Part shown: positions 15,939-23,780 of the stretch, piece by piece | How positions within the stretch are numbered: the stretch's first letter is position 1 | How the letters are laid out: every line of letters starts with the position of its first letter | Source of the DNA: Kutzneria sp. CA-103260 | GTDB lineage: Bacteria > Actinomycetota > Actinomycetes > Mycobacteriales > Pseudonocardiaceae | Assembly: GCF_018263855.1 (NCBI RefSeq) | Contig: NZ_CP073318.1 | Span: forward strand, 7,502,001-7,566,000 | Length of the DNA: 64,000 nt | Direction: 5' to 3' | The notes under the pieces: model-generated | Database searches by the model: none | What the model was told of the DNA's origin: nothing | Seen by the model: the letters and a program-made list of their open reading frames with translations, nothing else | Translations under genes and position numbers: made by a program

Positions 15939-16048
15939 GGTGAACACCTCCACGACGCCGACGAGCCCGCGCTCGTTCGGCAGGATGGGGCGGAGAAACG
16001 CTCGAGTACCCGCCCCGAACAAACTGTATACGGCGCGCGGGCCACCCG

Positions 16049-16057
16049 GTCATGACA
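16049..16057. promoter_or_regulatory. Locus operator copy D (GTCATGACA)
   Basis: This copy is identical to copies A-C. It lies in the 286-bp divergent region between the tautomerase (start 15938) and the PaaK-like ligase (start 16225), so it could regulate both. Confidence 0.55.
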
Positions 16058-16224
16058 ACTCGCTCTGAGGTGAAAACGCCCGTTTATCGATACCCGAGCT
16101 TCCCCAGGCAGATAAATGACGCTTGTGAGCTGATGGGCGATCGTTATTACCGGATTGCGCGCCGCCGTCGTTAGCATAGACGCATCGCAGGCCGCTTCGG
16201 CCACTCGGAAAGGAATGAGAGCGC

Positions 16225-17532
16225 ATGCTTGTCACGAACGGCGGGCAACTCGACCTCATCCGCGGTGCCCAGGCGGAGATCCGCGCCGCGCGGTCGGACG
16301 CGGACTTCTACGCCGCCAAGATCTCCCGCGTCTGGGCGCGGGCCGCCCGGACCCGGGCGTACGCCGGCATCGGTCCCTTCGACCCGCATGCCTTCCAGGC
16401 GCTGGCCCCGACCCCGCGGGCCCGCCTGAAGGCCGATCCGTGGGCCTTCGTGGCCACGGACTGGTCCGGGACGGCCAAGTACTACGAGACGACGGGCACC
16501 ACCGGCCAGGTGACGCCGACGCCGAGGACGTTCGAGGACATCGTGTGGAACGCCGTGTCCGTCGCGGAGGCGTGGCGGTCGGTCCTGCACGAGGACGACC
16601 GCGTGGCGATCCTGCTGCCGTCGGACATCGTGCCGGTCGCCGACCTCGTGGTGTCCACGAGCGAGTACCTCGGGCTGCCGCACGTGCGCATGTATCCCTT
16701 CACCACCGGCATCTCCGACCTCGACCGGGTGATCGGCCTGTGGCCCAACCTGCGGCCGACCGTGCTGTTCCTCGCGCCGGGTGTCGCCGGGCAGCTGACC
16801 CGCTTTCTCAAGCAGCGCGGGCAACTGGACGGCATGCGGGAGTCGGTGCGCCGCATCCTGCTGCTGGGCGAGGTGAGCACACCCGCGCTGCGTTCCCGAC
16901 TCGGCGACTGGTGGGGCGCCGACGTGTACGACGCGAGCTACGGCAGCACCGAGACCGGCACGCTCGCGGCCACGTGCCCGCAGGACCGCATGCACCTGCT
17001 CACCACCGCCAACTACTTCGAGCTCGCGGCGCCCGACGGCACGGTCACCCCGCTGAGCGAGGGCGCGAGGGGCCGCTTGGTCGTCACGCCGCTGAACCTG
17101 TACGCGCGGCCGCTGCTGCGGCTGGACACCGGCGACGAGGTCGTGGTGACCGAGCGCTGCGTATGCGGCAACGCCGCCCCGGTCATCGAGGTGGGCGGGC
17201 GCAGTTCGGACGTGCTGCGGGTGCGGGGCGTGCCGCTGACCGTGCGGGCCGTCGAGGAGATCGTCTACGGCGTGACGGCGTCGACCGGCTACCTGCTGGA
17301 GGCCGACACGACCGGCGACCATGCGCGGCTGCTGCTGGAACGCGACGTGGACGGCGACCGTGGACGGGAAGGCGCAGAGATCGCCGCGGTCCAGGACGCC
17401 TTCGACGCCGGCCTCGGCATTCGGTGGGACTCGGTGTCGTTCGTGAACCTGCTGCCCCGCACCACCAAGGCCGGCGGCTCGCAGAAGAGCTGGAAGCGCT
17501 CGAACATCCGGATCGTGGAGCGCGTGTCATGA
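16225..17532 (+). CDS. PaaK-like adenylate-forming ligase
   Basis: A 435-residue protein of the phenylacetate-CoA-ligase branch of ANL enzymes. It shows YYETTGTTGQVTPTPRT (P-loop), DASYGSTETGTLAA, LRLDTGDEVVVTERC and a CxC-type segment (ERCVCGN) typical of PaaK relatives. Many stand-alone PaaK-like proteins in natural-product loci activate aromatic or amino acids and load carrier proteins. An AAGGA ribosome binding site precedes the ATG. The last bases overlap the start of the terpene-cyclase-like gene (ATGA), so the two are made together. Two carrier proteins exist in this locus, and which one it loads is unknown. Confidence 0.86.
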   Translation: MLVTNGGQLDLIRGAQAEIRAARSDADFYAAKISRVWARAARTRAYAGIGPFDPHAFQALAPTPRARLKADPWAFVATDWSGTAKYYETTGTTGQVTPTPRTFEDIVWNAVSVAEAWRSVLHEDDRVAILLPSDIVPVADLVVSTSEYLGLPHVRMYPFTTGISDLDRVIGLWPNLRPTVLFLAPGVAGQLTRFLKQRGQLDGMRESVRRILLLGEVSTPALRSRLGDWWGADVYDASYGSTETGTLAATCPQDRMHLLTTANYFELAAPDGTVTPLSEGARGRLVVTPLNLYARPLLRLDTGDEVVVTERCVCGNAAPVIEVGGRSSDVLRVRGVPLTVRAVEEIVYGVTASTGYLLEADTTGDHARLLLERDVDGDRGREGAEIAAVQDAFDAGLGIRWDSVSFVNLLPRTTKAGGSQKSWKRSNIRIVERVS

Positions 17533-19232
17533 CCGCGGCGGCGCCCCTCCGCGAATCCGCGCCCGGCGGCGTCGGATCGGGCGAGGCTGACCTGTGGTGC
17601 ACGTATGCGGCCGTGCGCACGCTGCGGTGGCTGGACCGGCTGGACGTCGTCGCCGACCGTGATGGCACGGCGCGCTATCTAGCCGGTAGGCGCAACGCCG
17701 ACGGCGGCTACGCGTGGACGCGCGGCATGCCGTCCGACGCGTGGGCCACCTTCTACTGCACGCAGGCCCTCACCGATCTGGGCGAGCACCCCGCGGCGCT
17801 CGACCGGACCGCGGAATGGCTGCGCGGCACGTGGTCCGGCGAGGCCTACGCGATGCAGCCCGGCCAGCGGCCGGATGTCTGGGCCACGCACTTCAGCACC
17901 AGGACGGCGATCGACGTGTGCGGGATCGAGCCCGCGGATCCGGCCCGGCTGCTGGACTGGCTCGCCGGGCTGCAGACCGACGGCGGCGGCCTGTCCTGGT
18001 CGCCCGAGCACGGCATCGCCGACGTTCGCGCCTGCCACTACGGCGTGACGGTGTGGTCGCGGTTGAACGCCCTCCGGCCGACGCCCCAGCCGTGGCGCAC
18101 CGACGCGCTGGTCGACTGGCTGCGCGGCCAGTGCGGCGAGGACGGCGGATTCCGTTTCTCTCCGGACGCCCAGACGCCCTGCCTCTGGGCCACCTATCGC
18201 GCTTGCTCGGCGTTGGAACTGCTCGGCTGGCGAGCGGAGCGGGCCACGGCGGACTGGATCGCGAACATGAGGGGTCCACACGGATCGTTCGTGCGATGGG
18301 CCGACCACACCGTCGAGGACGTGTGGGCCGCCTTCTGCGCGATCGGTTCACTGCGCAGCATCGGCGCGCCCGTCGACGAATTCGCCCCGGCCGTCGCGGC
18401 CCGGATCGCCGCGCTCGCCTGCCCCGACGGAGGCTATACCTACCGTGAGCCGGACCGGGCCGCCGATGTGCTCAGCACGGCAGCCGCCGTCCTGCGCTCG
18501 CCGGACGATGCCGGCGTCGCGTGGCTGTCGTCGTGCCAACTGCCCAACGAGGGCGGGCTGATGTACATGCCGGCCCGCGGCGCCGAGGTCCGCTGCACGC
18601 TGTGGGGCCTCGCGGCGGGGGCGCTGGCCGACAACCCGGACGGGCGCGCCACGGTCGCCCGCTGGCTGCGCCGGCTGCAGAACCCGGACGGCGGGTTCGG
18701 CCTGTGGGAGGGCCGCGGCTCGGAGATGGTGTCCACGATCGCCGCGGTGGACACCGTGGGGCTGCTCGGGCTGCCGCTGTCCTCGACGATCGACACCGGG
18801 CGGCTCGCAGCGTTCCTGGACAGTTGCCGTCACGGCAACGGGTTCCGCCCGGTGCCGGCCGCCGAGCCGACGCTTCGCTCCGGGCTGCAGGGCCTGCGCG
18901 CGCTGGCGGCGCTCGGCCGCCCCGACCCCACGGCGGTCGCCGATCTCCTTGCCGCGCACCGGGTTTCCGGTGGCGGCTTCGCGAGCACCGGCAACCGCGT
19001 CCCGGATCTGCTGTCCACCTACGAGGCGGTGCTGGCGGCCGACCGGCATGGCCTGCCCGTGGACGAGTCGCACATCCGGCGGTTCCTCGGCCGCGTGAGC
19101 ACACCGGGAACCGCCGCGTGGAGTCCGCTCGCGCCCGGCGACGGCGGGCCGCTCGCGCACTGCCTCAGCGTGCTGCTGAACCGGCGGTTCGCCGCGGAAG
19201 CGGCCGGCCTGCCACCGCTCGTCCTGTCTTGA
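17529..19232 (+). CDS. Prenyltransferase/squalene-cyclase-like alpha/alpha-barrel protein
   Basis: A 567-residue protein built of repeated helical units with QW/PT-type signatures: NADGGYAW, DGGGLSWSP, EDGGFRFS, CPDGGYTY, PDGGFGLWEG and SGGGFAS. This is the fold of class II terpene cyclases and protein prenyltransferase beta subunits. I do not see the DxDD acid motif of squalene-hopene or diterpene cyclases, nor a clear zinc Asp-Cys-His set, so the chemistry is open. It may be a cyclase of a different type or a binding scaffold. It is translationally coupled to the PaaK-like ligase. A fifth copy of the operator word (TGTCATGAC) overlaps its start codon, possibly by chance. Confidence 0.8.
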   Translation: MTAAAPLRESAPGGVGSGEADLWCTYAAVRTLRWLDRLDVVADRDGTARYLAGRRNADGGYAWTRGMPSDAWATFYCTQALTDLGEHPAALDRTAEWLRGTWSGEAYAMQPGQRPDVWATHFSTRTAIDVCGIEPADPARLLDWLAGLQTDGGGLSWSPEHGIADVRACHYGVTVWSRLNALRPTPQPWRTDALVDWLRGQCGEDGGFRFSPDAQTPCLWATYRACSALELLGWRAERATADWIANMRGPHGSFVRWADHTVEDVWAAFCAIGSLRSIGAPVDEFAPAVAARIAALACPDGGYTYREPDRAADVLSTAAAVLRSPDDAGVAWLSSCQLPNEGGLMYMPARGAEVRCTLWGLAAGALADNPDGRATVARWLRRLQNPDGGFGLWEGRGSEMVSTIAAVDTVGLLGLPLSSTIDTGRLAAFLDSCRHGNGFRPVPAAEPTLRSGLQGLRALAALGRPDPTAVADLLAAHRVSGGGFASTGNRVPDLLSTYEAVLAADRHGLPVDESHIRRFLGRVSTPGTAAWSPLAPGDGGPLAHCLSVLLNRRFAAEAAGLPPLVLS

Positions 19233-19265
19233 GAACCACCACACCAGCACGAAAGGGGATCGGCT

Positions 19266-19304
19266 ATGCGCGCCACGGCACCGGCCATCAACGGCTGGCA
19301 GTGA
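19266..19304 (+). CDS. 12-residue micro-ORF
   Basis: The reading frame MRATAPAINGWQ has a purine-rich AAAGGGG about 7 nt before its ATG. It lies 33 bp after the terpene-cyclase-like gene and just before a terminator. Minimal precursor genes of this size exist (for example pentapeptide biarylitide precursors), so this may be a real tiny precursor. It could equally be chance. Confidence 0.3.
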   Translation: MRATAPAINGWQ

Positions 19305-19310
19305 GAGGCG

Positions 19311-19337
19311 GACCGGCCGGTCGTTCACCGGCCGGTC
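19311..19337. terminator. Bidirectional terminator between the cyclase operon and serS
   Basis: GACCGGCCGGT and ACCGGCCGGTC form a perfect 11-bp stem with a 5-nt loop, between two convergent transcription units. Confidence 0.75.
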
Positions 19338-19350
19338 CCCTTCGCCTCGT

Positions 19351-20631
19351 TCAGCGGGCGACGTGCGGCCCGATGACGTCCTTGCCCAGGTAGGGCTGCA
19401 GGACCTCGGGCACCCGCACGGTGCCGTCGGCCTGCTGGCCGTGCTCGATGATCGAGGCCCACACCCGCGGCGTCGCCATCGCGGACGCGTTCAGGTAGGC
19501 CGGGATCCTGGTCTGCCCGTCCGGCGTCTTGTAGCGGATGTTGCTGCGGCGGGCCTGGAAGTCGGTGAAGCTGCCGACCGACGACACCTCGAGCCACTTG
19601 TCCACGCCCGGCGCGTACACCTCGAGGTCGAAGATCCGGGCCGACGAGAACGTGAGGTCGCCGGTGCACAGGTCGACGACCCGGTAGGGCAGGCCCAGCT
19701 TCTGCAGGCTCAGCTCCGCGTCGGCGAGCAGCTCCTCGAACTCGGCCTCCACGTTCTCCAACTCGCAGATGCGCACCAGCTCCACCTTGTGGAACTCGTG
19801 CAGCCGCTGCATGCCCCGGGTGTCCTTGCCCGCGCTACCCGCCTCCCGCCGGAAGCAGACGGTGTAGGTCATGTACTTCTTCGGCAGCGTGTCCAGGTCG
19901 AGCATCTCGCCGCGGTGCATGCCGGTCAGCGGCACCTCGCCGGTGGGCACCGCCCACAGGTCGTCCAGCCGCATCTCGTACGCGTCGTCCTTGAACTTCG
20001 GCAGGTGACCCGTGCCAACCAGGGTCTCGCTGCGGACGAAGTGCGGGACCGTCATCTCCTCGTACTTGTCCTGGTGCAGGTCAAGGCCGAACTGCACCAG
20101 AGCGCGCAGCAGGCGGGCGCCGTCGCCACGCAGCAGTGAGAAGCCGGAGCCGCTCAGCTTCGCGGCCCGCTCCACGTCGAAGATGCCGAGGTCGGCCGCC
20201 ACGTCCCAGTGCGGGCGGGCGCCGGGCACCGGCGTCGCCGTCGGCCCGCCGTAGCGCAACACGACGTTGGCTGACTCGTCCGCGCCGATGGGCGCCTTCG
20301 GGTCGGGGAGATTGGGCAGCACCAGCAGCAGGTCGCGCTCCTCGGTCTCCGCGACGCGGTGGTCCTCCTCGAGCGTGGTGATCTCCTGCTTGAGCGCGGA
20401 CAACTGGGCTCGCGCCTGCTCGGCGTTCTCCGGCTGGGACGAGATGATGCGACCGAGTTCCTTGGACCCGCGGTTCATGTCCGCACGCAGGTCGTCGAGG
20501 CGCTTGCGCAGCTCGCGCCGACGCACCGCGGCGTCGCGGGCGGCGTAGACTGTCTCCTGGTCCAGGCCCTTGGAGCCCAGCCGCGCGGCGACGTCGTCGG
20601 TCTCATTGAGCAGAACACTCAGATCTAGCAC
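19351..20631 (-). CDS. serS: Seryl-tRNA synthetase, divergent and possibly cluster-specific
   Basis: A 426-residue class II synthetase. It has the N-terminal antiparallel coiled-coil arm (about 30-105), motif 2 in VCFRREAGSAGKDTRGMQR and HEFHKVELVRI, and a C-terminal motif 3 region. Motif 3 reads NASAMATPR where the usual sequence is NGSGLAVGR or NGSGLAIGR, a notable change near the active site. SerRS charges tRNA-Ser with serine in the cytoplasm. Some antibiotic clusters carry a second SerRS for self-resistance (albomycin) or to supply seryl-tRNA to a biosynthetic enzyme (valanimycin). The start is GTG at 20631. Whether a housekeeping copy exists elsewhere cannot be seen here. Confidence 0.93.
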   Translation of the reverse strand: MLDLSVLLNETDDVAARLGSKGLDQETVYAARDAAVRRRELRKRLDDLRADMNRGSKELGRIISSQPENAEQARAQLSALKQEITTLEEDHRVAETEERDLLLVLPNLPDPKAPIGADESANVVLRYGGPTATPVPGARPHWDVAADLGIFDVERAAKLSGSGFSLLRGDGARLLRALVQFGLDLHQDKYEEMTVPHFVRSETLVGTGHLPKFKDDAYEMRLDDLWAVPTGEVPLTGMHRGEMLDLDTLPKKYMTYTVCFRREAGSAGKDTRGMQRLHEFHKVELVRICELENVEAEFEELLADAELSLQKLGLPYRVVDLCTGDLTFSSARIFDLEVYAPGVDKWLEVSSVGSFTDFQARRSNIRYKTPDGQTRIPAYLNASAMATPRVWASIIEHGQQADGTVRVPEVLQPYLGKDVIGPHVAR

Positions 20632-21029
20632 ATCTCATCCCATCTCGTCGGCCCGCTCGCGGCGTGCGTCCCCTGACAGCGACCCGCGACCGAACGACCC
20701 GTACCGGCCGGGAAACACGTGAGGCAATTTACACCGCCCGGTCGGACGGACTGACGGCGCGGCACCGCAGCGGACGCGTCGCGCCGCGGGTTCGCACCGG
20801 TCCTGCGCCGGGCCGCCACGGCGGCCGACCGCGAGAAAAGTCCCACACCCCGACAATGTCACCAAACCGGGTGAACAACACCTTTCCCGCCCGTCAGATA
20901 AATTACCAACAAACAACAAGACCGCAATACTCTTTCTTATCGACGATGACAAATACGCACAGCCTGTACCGTGCCACAACTCGAGCCAGGTCCGCTGAAC
21001 TGCCGTTTTGTCCGGGCCAGGGTACTGCG

Positions 21030-21197
21030 ATGATCTCCGATCGTGCTGTTTCGACTGACCTACTTGATCACGGTCAGGTTGTTCGGCTGCTGGGCCTGCT
21101 TGCTCGATCCACTGCGGCCAAGGATGTCGAAATCCTGGTGCTCCGCCACGAGGTCGAGGTCCTACGCCGTAGGATTGACCGCCCCAGTCCCTCGTGG
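21030..21197 (+). pseudogene. Transposase/integrase N-terminal remnant
   Basis: The first 56 residues resemble the N-terminus of integrase-core transposases common in actinomycetes (VRLLGLLARSTAAKDVEILV, then LRHEVEVLRRRIDRPSPSW). After the Trp codon the frame loses similarity and no catalytic core follows. It is a truncated relic and suggests past rearrangement at the right border of the biosynthetic locus. Confidence 0.6.
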
Positions 21198-21230
21198 CGC
21201 CGGTCACGGCGACCCAGGAGTTCGGCCTGT

Positions 21231-21271
21231 GCCGAACGGCACCGCTGGGTTGCCCGGCGGTGCCGTTCGGC
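21231..21271. terminator. Stem-loop downstream of the secreted hydrolase gene
   Basis: GCCGAACGGCACCGC and its perfect complement form a 15-bp stem with an 11-nt loop, ending 6 bp from the stop codon of the minus-strand hydrolase. Confidence 0.7.
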
Positions 21272-21276
21272 TGACG

Positions 21277-22149
21277 TCAACGGGTGGCTGTTGCGGCCCG
21301 CTCGATGAGGTTGACGACGATGCCCGGGTTGGTCACCTGTGCCGCGTGGGGAGTGTCGGCCTCAACGACGTGCGAGTGGGCGCGAGTGGCCATGAAGCGC
21401 TCGGCCGCCGGAGGGATCAGGTGGTCATCGTCGGAGACGAGATACCAGGAAGGGATCTTCTCCCAGGCTGGCACGCCGGAGGTGGTCTCGCCCAGTGCAG
21501 TCGAGGCGACGGGGCTCTGCGTGGCGGCGAATTCCGCTGCGGTGGACACGGAGACGCGGTCACTGAAGAACAGGTCCCGGTACTGGGCCGCCTTGGCGTA
21601 GAAATCGACCTCGGGATGGCCGTCGGGCGTGAGGAACGAGACGGGGACTGGGCTGAGGGCGGTGGGATAGGGCGCCGTGGGATCGTTGCTGATGTGGCTG
21701 CCCGGGAATCGCGCGGTGAGGGTCGAGACGCTTTCGCCGTCGTCCGGCGCGAAGGCCGAAATGTAGACCAGGGCCTTGACGTTGGAGTTGTCCGTGGCGG
21801 CACTGGTGATGACGGATCCGCCATAGGATTGTCCGACCAGGACGATCGGACCCTGGACGGTCTTGAGGTAGGAAGCCAGGTCGGCGGAATCGCCCGAGAG
21901 GCTGCGCAGGGACGTCGGCGGGGCGACGACCGGGTAGCCAGCGGCCTGAAGCGGCTTCACCACGCCGTCCCAGCTGGCCTGGTTCGACCAGGCTCCGTTG
22001 ACGAGGACGATCGTCGGTTTCGGCTGGTACGAGAGTGCGACCGGCCCGGTCGGGGCCGGCGCGGCCGCCGCCAGCGTGGTCACGCTGGCGGCGAGGGCGA
22101 CCCCGGTCAGGCCGAGGACTGCGAAGCGGAAAACACGGCGGCTACGCAC
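21277..22149 (-). CDS. Secreted alpha/beta hydrolase
   Basis: A 290-residue protein with a typical signal peptide (MRSRRVFRFAVLGLTGVALA, then an Ala-rich cleavage region near residue 30). The mature part has the alpha/beta hydrolase fold: oxyanion region IVLVNGAWSN, nucleophile elbow GQSYGGS and a late His in EADTPHAAQ. Such secreted proteins resemble esterases of the EstC/salicylate-esterase-like group. It is the last of four minus-strand genes (DUF302 protein and three hydrolases) that are probably transcribed in the same direction. The substrate is unknown. Confidence 0.87.
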   Translation of the reverse strand: MRSRRVFRFAVLGLTGVALAASVTTLAAAAPAPTGPVALSYQPKPTIVLVNGAWSNQASWDGVVKPLQAAGYPVVAPPTSLRSLSGDSADLASYLKTVQGPIVLVGQSYGGSVITSAATDNSNVKALVYISAFAPDDGESVSTLTARFPGSHISNDPTAPYPTALSPVPVSFLTPDGHPEVDFYAKAAQYRDLFFSDRVSVSTAAEFAATQSPVASTALGETTSGVPAWEKIPSWYLVSDDDHLIPPAAERFMATRAHSHVVEADTPHAAQVTNPGIVVNLIERAATATR

Positions 22150-22271
22150 GGTTTCTCCTTGTCAGATGGGGTATTCACTGCAGACCGCAGACAGGTGTTC
22201 CTGCGGGGGTTCGTGGCGGCGGCCGCCCGAGTCGGCGTTGTGCCAGGACGGGCGAGGCGGACCGCCGGCGG

Positions 22272-23090
22272 TCACGCGCGCGCGGGGACGTGCTCCTCGG
22301 CCCAGTTCAGCGCGTAGTCGGCGACTTCCTGCCAGCCGTCCTGGCCGATGATGAAGTGCGAGCGCCCGGGGAACTCCTTGTAGTCGGTGACGGCGGCGGA
22401 CTTGCGGCAGAGACGCCAGTTGGCCTTGTTGACCTTGGGCGGAACGATGTGGTCGACCTGCCCCGCGATGAACAGCAGCGGGGCCCGGCGGTTGCGGAAA
22501 TCGACCCGGGTCGCGGCGCGCGGGGTGAAGTTGGCGAACGCGCCCTGGAAGAGGACGCGGGCCGAACCGGGCACGGCGTACCGCTCGTAGCGGGCGGCGG
22601 ACTCGCTCTCGGTGAGAGTGTTGGTGACGGCGTAGTGGAACTGCTCCGGCGTCAGCGAGACCGCCTTGTTCTTGTTGGCCGGGTTTCCCAGGACCGGCCA
22701 AGTCGACTTGAGCGTCGACAGCGGCAGCGGGAGCACGCCCTTGACGGCGGCCGAGTCGATGGCAACGCCGACGCTGCCCAGGCCGCGGTCGAGCAGGATC
22801 TGCACGACGGCGCCGCCGAACGAATGGCCCATGATGATCGGCGGTCGATTCAGCGCGGCGATGATGCCCTGGTAGCGGTCGACCACCTCGCGAAGGCCGA
22901 CGCCCGCGATACCCGCGGGGTCACGCCGAAGCTCCTCCACCTCACGGTCGAGCCCCGGCCAGGCGGGAGTGAGAACCCGGTACCCCCGAGCCTCGTAATG
23001 GTGTTTCCACCCCTCCCAACTACGCGGATTCACCCAAAGGCCGTGAACGAGCACGATCGTGTCGACCTCGTCGGCAGAGAAGTCATTCAT
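22272..23090 (-). CDS. Cytoplasmic alpha/beta hydrolase
   Basis: A 272-residue hydrolase with TIVLVHGLWVNPRSW near the N-terminus, nucleophile GHSFGGA and a late GRSHF carrying the catalytic His. It has no signal peptide. It precedes the secreted hydrolase and follows the DUF302 gene on the same strand. Reaction: hydrolysis of an ester, lactone or amide; the family is too broad to name a substrate. Confidence 0.87.
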   Translation of the reverse strand: MNDFSADEVDTIVLVHGLWVNPRSWEGWKHHYEARGYRVLTPAWPGLDREVEELRRDPAGIAGVGLREVVDRYQGIIAALNRPPIIMGHSFGGAVVQILLDRGLGSVGVAIDSAAVKGVLPLPLSTLKSTWPVLGNPANKNKAVSLTPEQFHYAVTNTLTESESAARYERYAVPGSARVLFQGAFANFTPRAATRVDFRNRRAPLLFIAGQVDHIVPPKVNKANWRLCRKSAAVTDYKEFPGRSHFIIGQDGWQEVADYALNWAEEHVPARA

Positions 23091-23170
23091 GCGGACCTTC
23101 CATCTGAAAGGGCGAATTCGGTTAGATGCCCGGTGAGCAGTCGAAGCCAGGTGTGGCGAGGTGGCGGGCG

Positions 23171-23707
23171 TCAGGCGACGAGTTCGGCGGGCACCGACAG
23201 GCCGAGGTGTTCGAGGAGCGCGGCCAGCTTGGCGTCGAGTTCCTCTCCCACCTGGGCGATGCGCGGATCATGGAAGCTGCCGAACCGGGTGCTGGGCTGG
23301 TCGATCGCGAACCAGGTGTGCTCGTCGCGGTCCACGTAGATCGCGGTGCGCAACGGCGCGTAGAGCATCACCGCGGGGTCGTGCCGGAACATGCGCTGGG
23401 CGAAGACGTGATTGCCCATCAAGTACTCCGTGCACGGCCGCGATTCGGCGGCCAGTGCCATCAGCGAGCCGACATCGGTGCCCCAGTACCTGATGAAGCT
23501 GTATGGGGCGTTCTCGTCAGTCGCCTGCCGGACGAGGTCCCAACTGGCCTGGTCCCGCTTGAGCTGCTCGATGCGGGCGGCGTCGAGCGCCGGCACCGCC
23601 CGTTCGTAGCTGTCCCGGAACTCGGAAAAGGTTGCCGTGACGGGGATGGCCAAGCGGCGCACCACGTGTGCGACGGTCTGGACGGGGCGGGAATCGCTGG
23701 CGGACAT
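23171..23707 (-). CDS. DUF302-type domain protein
   Basis: A 178-residue protein. ATG 23707 is chosen because AAAGGAGG lies about 7 nt upstream. The pattern (VTATFSEFRDSYERAVPALD, then YLMGNHVFAQRMFRHDPAVM and YAPLRTAIYVD) is that of DUF302-related proteins, small cytoplasmic proteins of unclear role sometimes linked to redox or stress. It sits between two hydrolase genes on the same strand. Confidence 0.6.
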   Translation of the reverse strand: MSASDSRPVQTVAHVVRRLAIPVTATFSEFRDSYERAVPALDAARIEQLKRDQASWDLVRQATDENAPYSFIRYWGTDVGSLMALAAESRPCTEYLMGNHVFAQRMFRHDPAVMLYAPLRTAIYVDRDEHTWFAIDQPSTRFGSFHDPRIAQVGEELDAKLAALLEHLGLSVPAELVA

Positions 23708-23780
23708 GGCGTTTCCTCCTTTGCTGGTCATTGCTGTGGCCGGGTCGGCGACACCGGGGAGACAGGCAAGGACGGCGGGG

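Larger units (their letters stand above)
20632..21276. other. Intergenic region with serS upstream sequence and transposase remnant
   Basis: The left part is the upstream region of serS; no T-box motif is evident in it. An AT-richer stretch at about 20860-20960 and a transposase remnant (21030-21197) follow. No intact gene is present. Confidence 0.5.

Noticed and set aside
17526..17534. Fifth copy of the operator word (TGTCATGAC) at the cyclase start codon
   Set aside because: It is not counted as an operator because it lies at an ATGA gene overlap inside an operon, where part of the word is forced by the stop and start codons.
20632..20900. T-box leader upstream of serS
   Set aside because: I looked for the conserved T-box sequence and an antiterminator arrangement on the minus strand and found none.
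20635..21207. 190-codon minus-strand frame upstream of serS
   Set aside because: It has no domain and a composition unlike real genes, and it overlaps the transposase remnant and the serS upstream region.
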